Assembly: GCA_008477525.1 (NCBI GenBank) | Contig: SPDT01000004.1 | Location: forward strand, 2,976,001-3,040,000 | Direction of reading: 5' to 3' | Origin: Hypomyces perniciosus | Lineage: Eukaryota > Ascomycota > Sordariomycetes > Hypocreales > Hypocreaceae | Length of the DNA: 64,000 nt | Shown here: in pieces, positions 63,101 to 64,000 of the stretch | How positions within the stretch are numbered: position 1 is the first letter of the stretch | How the letters are laid out: each line of letters starts with the position of its first letter | The notes under the pieces: model-generated | Seen by the model: only the letters and a program-made list of their open reading frames with translations | What the model was told of the DNA's origin: nothing | The model's database searches: none | Position numbers and translations under genes: made by a program

Positions 63101-64000
63101 AAATGACTGAATAGCAGCGTCCAATTCATTATCCTCGCTAATCTCAGCAGCCTTAGCAGCGACAGTCAGTAATCGTGGGTCGTCGAAGATATCACCGACA
63201 GTAAGATTAATATTATCATCTCGAGCAGCAGTGACTAATTGAATAGCGAGAATAGAGTCACCACCAATCTGCAGGAAGCTGTCATCGCGACCGATCGAGT
63301 CAACTGTGACGTTAAGAGCCTTCGCCCAGAGTTTTTGTATGCGAATTTCCATGGCAGTCTGAGGGGTTGCCTTCTCCTCGCTAGCGAGAGAGTAAACTGC
63401 AAGGTCTTCCTGACTCAGCGCAGCAGCTAGGCGTTTGAGTCTATTTCGATCCAATTTGGTCGAAACCACTAGAGGCATGTAACTGCAGGGGATGAAAGCG
63501 GTAGGGATCATGTATCGAGGCAGCAAGACACCAAGCTCACCAACCAGGCTGCTGATAGTAAGCTGTAAGTCCTTATCAAGTGGCAGGAAGATGTCATTTC
63601 CGACAGCCTCGTTTGACTGTGCAGTGTCATCGCTAAAGCAGATGTAAGCAATCAATGTAGCGCCTGCATCAGACTTGACCACGTTGACAGCAACCTGGTG
63701 AGCACCCTCAAGCTTCTCTTGGATTTGGTGCTCGATCTCGCCAAGCTCGATACGAAGACCTCGGATCTTGACTTGAGTGTCCTTACGACCGCAGTACTGC
63801 ATGTCACCGTCTTCATTATAGAAGCCCAAGTCACCAGTCTTGTAGAAGCGGTTCCAGAGAGGAGAGTCGCGATTCGGCGCCCACTCAGGGAGATTAGTAA
63901 CAACAGCAGCTGCAGTCTTAACAGGGTCCGAGAGATATTCACGAAGCAGACTCGGACCTTGAAGGACAATTTCTCCAATAGTTCCCATAGGAGCCAGACG
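25873..64000 (-). CDS. Giant peptaibol-type nonribosomal peptide synthetase, C-terminal part, frame broken once
   Basis: Multimodular enzyme that activates, loads and joins amino acids on a carrier-protein template. The frame enters from beyond 64000 and ends at TGA 25875-25873, giving about 12,700 readable residues with no intron, as known for Trichoderma peptaibol synthetases. Domain order: A(partial)-T, eleven C-A-T modules, then a thioester reductase. Every carrier domain keeps GGDS and every condensation domain keeps HHxxxDG. There is no epimerization, N-methylation or thioesterase domain, which fits Aib-rich all-L peptides released as amino alcohols. Adenylation codes predict Aib-x-Aib-Aib-Pro-(Val)-Aib-Aib-Gln-Gln-(amino alcohol). 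The single interruption is an apparent 8-bp deletion at about 54980 in the third complete module, which makes a stop at 54973-54971; the other frame resumes at once and stays open for 9,700 codons. The start, and any N-terminal ketosynthase, lie outside the window. Confidence 0.93.
27120..30404 (-). other. NRPS module 11 (C-A-T), terminal residue released as amino alcohol
   Basis: Condensation motif HHAVYDGW; carrier SLGGDSI with a diverged DDNFYSLGGDSI. The A domain uses a third phrase style (GVIIDHKGICASLLNEREAFG). Code from FDASIVE, LALLTPTF, GLILGGE and NAYGPAEGCVV: DAVLIGAVVK, hydrophobic. In long peptaibols this position is Phe, Trp, Leu or Val reduced to its alcohol; Phe is the commonest partner of Gln-Gln, but the code itself does not decide. 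Confidence 0.75.
30405..33679 (-). other. NRPS module 10 (C-A-T), glutamine
   Basis: Condensation motif HHTIFDGW; carrier QIGGDSI. Code from FDGSLGE, TAMLTPSF, TLVLGGE and NGYGPAEACNY: DGGMVGGNYK, the Gln code. The A domain closely matches module 9 (TIGYGRAYKLN versus TIGYGKVYKLD), so this pair arose by tandem duplication. Confidence 0.85.
33680..36929 (-). other. NRPS module 9 (C-A-T), glutamine
   Basis: Condensation motif HHTVFDGW; carrier EIGGDSI. The A domain belongs to another lineage (PYCFEKSMWAIVAIFAILKAGG). Code from FDGSLGE, TAMLTPSF, TLILGGE and NGYGPAEACNY: DGGMIGGNYK, one step from the Gln code DGGMVGGNYK that I recall for Trichoderma peptaibol synthetases. Would install Gln18. 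Confidence 0.83.
36930..40229 (-). other. NRPS module 8 (C-A-T), Aib-type
   Basis: Condensation motif HHAVHDGW, with a variant entry motif EDAFPTTMLQEGL instead of EDAYPCTKLQEGL. Carrier QIGGDSI preceded by IGCDDSF (Cys for the usual Arg or Lys). Code DLGFLAGVFK. Would install residue 17. Confidence 0.8.
40230..43499 (-). other. NRPS module 7 (C-A-T), Aib-type
   Basis: Condensation motif HHAVFDGW; carrier GLGGDSI. Code DLGFLAGVFK, identical to modules 4 and 8. Its flanking A-domain sequence is closest to module 3 (EHTRMNGLTQFIRDMNVNW), suggesting module duplication. Confidence 0.8.
43500..46779 (-). other. NRPS module 6 (C-A-T), aliphatic residue (Val-like)
   Basis: Condensation motif HHTIFDGW; carrier RIGGDSI. 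Code from FDACIGE, WTMLTPSF, LLILIGE and NGWGPTETCVF: DAGMIIGVFK. The pocket is hydrophobic, consistent with Val/Leu/Ile. Position 15 in long peptaibols is usually Val. The assignment rests on hydrophobicity plus collinearity. Confidence 0.7.
46780..50024 (-). other. NRPS module 5 (C-A-T), proline
   Basis: Condensation motif HHSIYDGW; carrier RIGGDSI. The A domain is clearly of a different lineage ([28 protein letters not shown]..., AYTFDVGVLDCL). Code from FDVGVLD, WVFLTPTV, VVCLGGE and HGLYGPAEASIC: DVLFCGLICK. This differs at one position from DVLFCGLIAK, which I recall as the fungal Pro code. It would place Pro at residue 14, the helix-kink Pro typical of long peptaibols. Confidence 0.82.
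50025..53299 (-). other. NRPS module 4 (C-A-T), Aib-type
   Basis: Condensation motif HHAIHDGW; carrier LIGGDSI. Code from FDLSIGE, WAFLTPSF, LLLLAGE, NGWGPAETCVF: DLGFLAGVFK. It has an unusual Arg in the A3 loop (GLVMQHRAV where sisters have HGSV or HGAV). Position 13 in a 20-mer register, the Aib before Pro. Confidence 0.8.
53300..56564 (-). other. NRPS module 3 (C-A-T), Aib/Iva-type, interrupted
   Basis: Condensation motif HHAVFDGL (Leu replaces the usual Trp after DG); carrier GLGGDSI. Code from FDLSIGE, WAFLTPSF, LLLLAGE, NGWGPAETCCF: DLGFLAGCFK, Aib/Iva type. The A domain is split by the frame break at about 54980, between its DDL and CFEK segments near the A1/A2 core region. As sequenced, translation would stop here. 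Confidence 0.8.
54971..54990 (-). other. Frame break in module 3: apparent 8-bp deletion creating a stop
   Basis: Aligned to the same site in sister modules (for example 38595-38625 and 61530-61560), this site lacks eight bases between the codons for the conserved DDL and CFEK motifs. The shifted frame reads DDLVL and then TGA at 54973-54971. The coding frame resumes at Cys 54978 without any other defect. Because sequence is missing rather than added, an intron cannot explain it. Confidence 0.85.
56565..59854 (-). other. NRPS module 2 (C-A-T), substrate unassigned
   Basis: Condensation motif HHTLHDGW; carrier RIGGDSI with the variant DDNFL. Specificity positions from FDVSVGE, WAYLTPSF, LLLLIGE and NAWGPAETCVF give DVGYLIAVFK, a code I cannot assign. 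By collinearity with 20-residue peptaibols it would be residue 11, usually Gly (Ala or Ser in some). Bulky Ile at 301 and Ala at 322 would fit a small pocket. Confidence 0.75.
59855..63149 (-). other. NRPS module 1 (C-A-T), Aib/Iva-type
   Basis: Condensation motif HHAIFDGW; carrier GLGGDSI. Reading the ten specificity positions (GrsA numbering 235-331 plus Lys517) from FDLSIGE, WAYLTPSF, LLLLAGE and NGWGPAETCCF gives DLGYLAGCFK. I recall DLG(Y/F)LAG-type codes as those of Aib or isovaline modules in Trichoderma synthetases. It is the only Aib-type module here with Tyr at position 278. Confidence 0.8.
63150..64000 (-). other. NRPS module 0 (partial): A-domain C-terminus and carrier domain
   Basis: Contains the A-domain tail motifs GEIVLQGPSLLREYL, YKTGDL, GRKDTQVKIRGLR and STKLDRNRL, then the carrier motif DDSFLQIGGDSI. 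The substrate-binding half of the A domain is outside the window, so no residue can be predicted. If the product is a 20-mer this module would install residue 9. Confidence 0.9.

Noticed and set aside
25873..64000. The repeated 3.3-kb units as a tandem repeat or CRISPR-like array
   Set aside because: The periodicity is fully explained by C-A-T module repetition in protein-coding sequence.

Overview
The window looks like nuclear DNA of a filamentous ascomycete, most likely a Hypocreales fungus of the Trichoderma/Hypocrea type. Genes carry short (48-94 bp) GT-AG introns with CTAAC/CTGAC-like branch points. NACHT/WD40, ankyrin and SPX proteins of fungal type are present. Nearly 60% of the window is one intronless minus-strand reading frame for a giant nonribosomal peptide synthetase whose adenylation codes read like the C-terminal half of a long (20-residue type) peptaibol ending in an amino alcohol. 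The genus is inferred, not proven.

Layout. 1-1758: no gene I can support. 1759-7749: a three-gene cell-death/allorecognition-type cluster made of a SesB-like serine esterase (minus), a HeLo-like-domain protein (plus) and a NACHT-WD40 NLR (minus). All three carry a related short Asn/Gly/Gln motif (N-x-G-L-Q-x-x-x-N) of the kind used for amyloid signalling between fungal NLRs and their effectors. The NLR is a pseudogene with at least three lesions, and the esterase appears to have a broken 3' splice site. 8387-12000: a complete eight-exon GDE1-type glycerophosphodiester phosphodiesterase (SPX-ankyrin-GDPD), including a 4-nt micro-exon. 12590-14999: an ankyrin-repeat protein with a fungal STAND-type N-terminus. 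15000-16583: a possible Gln-rich gene remnant. 16584-18277: an amino-acid permease of the yeast AAT family. 18278-22809: gene-poor, with recurrent TACTCCGTA/TACGGAGTA words. 22810-23355: a small stand-alone paired-like helix-turn-helix protein. 23776-24620: a frameshifted alpha/beta-hydrolase pseudogene next to a 28-bp perfect inverted repeat. 25873-64000: the peptide synthetase, which runs off the right edge.

The synthetase contributes one partial module (A C-terminus plus T), eleven complete C-A-T modules and a C-terminal thioester-reductase domain, with no epimerase, methyltransferase or thioesterase. Signature residues predict, in order after the partial module: Aib-type, unassigned, Aib-type, Aib-type, Pro, aliphatic (Val-like), Aib-type, Aib-type, Gln, Gln, then a residue released as a 1,2-amino alcohol. 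This is collinear with the second half of 20-residue peptaibols (Aib-Gly-Aib-Aib-Pro-Val-Aib-Aib-Gln-Gln-Pheol). The frame is broken once, near 54980, by an apparent 8-bp deletion inside an otherwise conserved A domain. That is either a real null allele or an assembly error in a highly repetitive gene. The permease and the helix-turn-helix gene lie downstream of the synthetase; any link to peptaibol supply or regulation is speculation.
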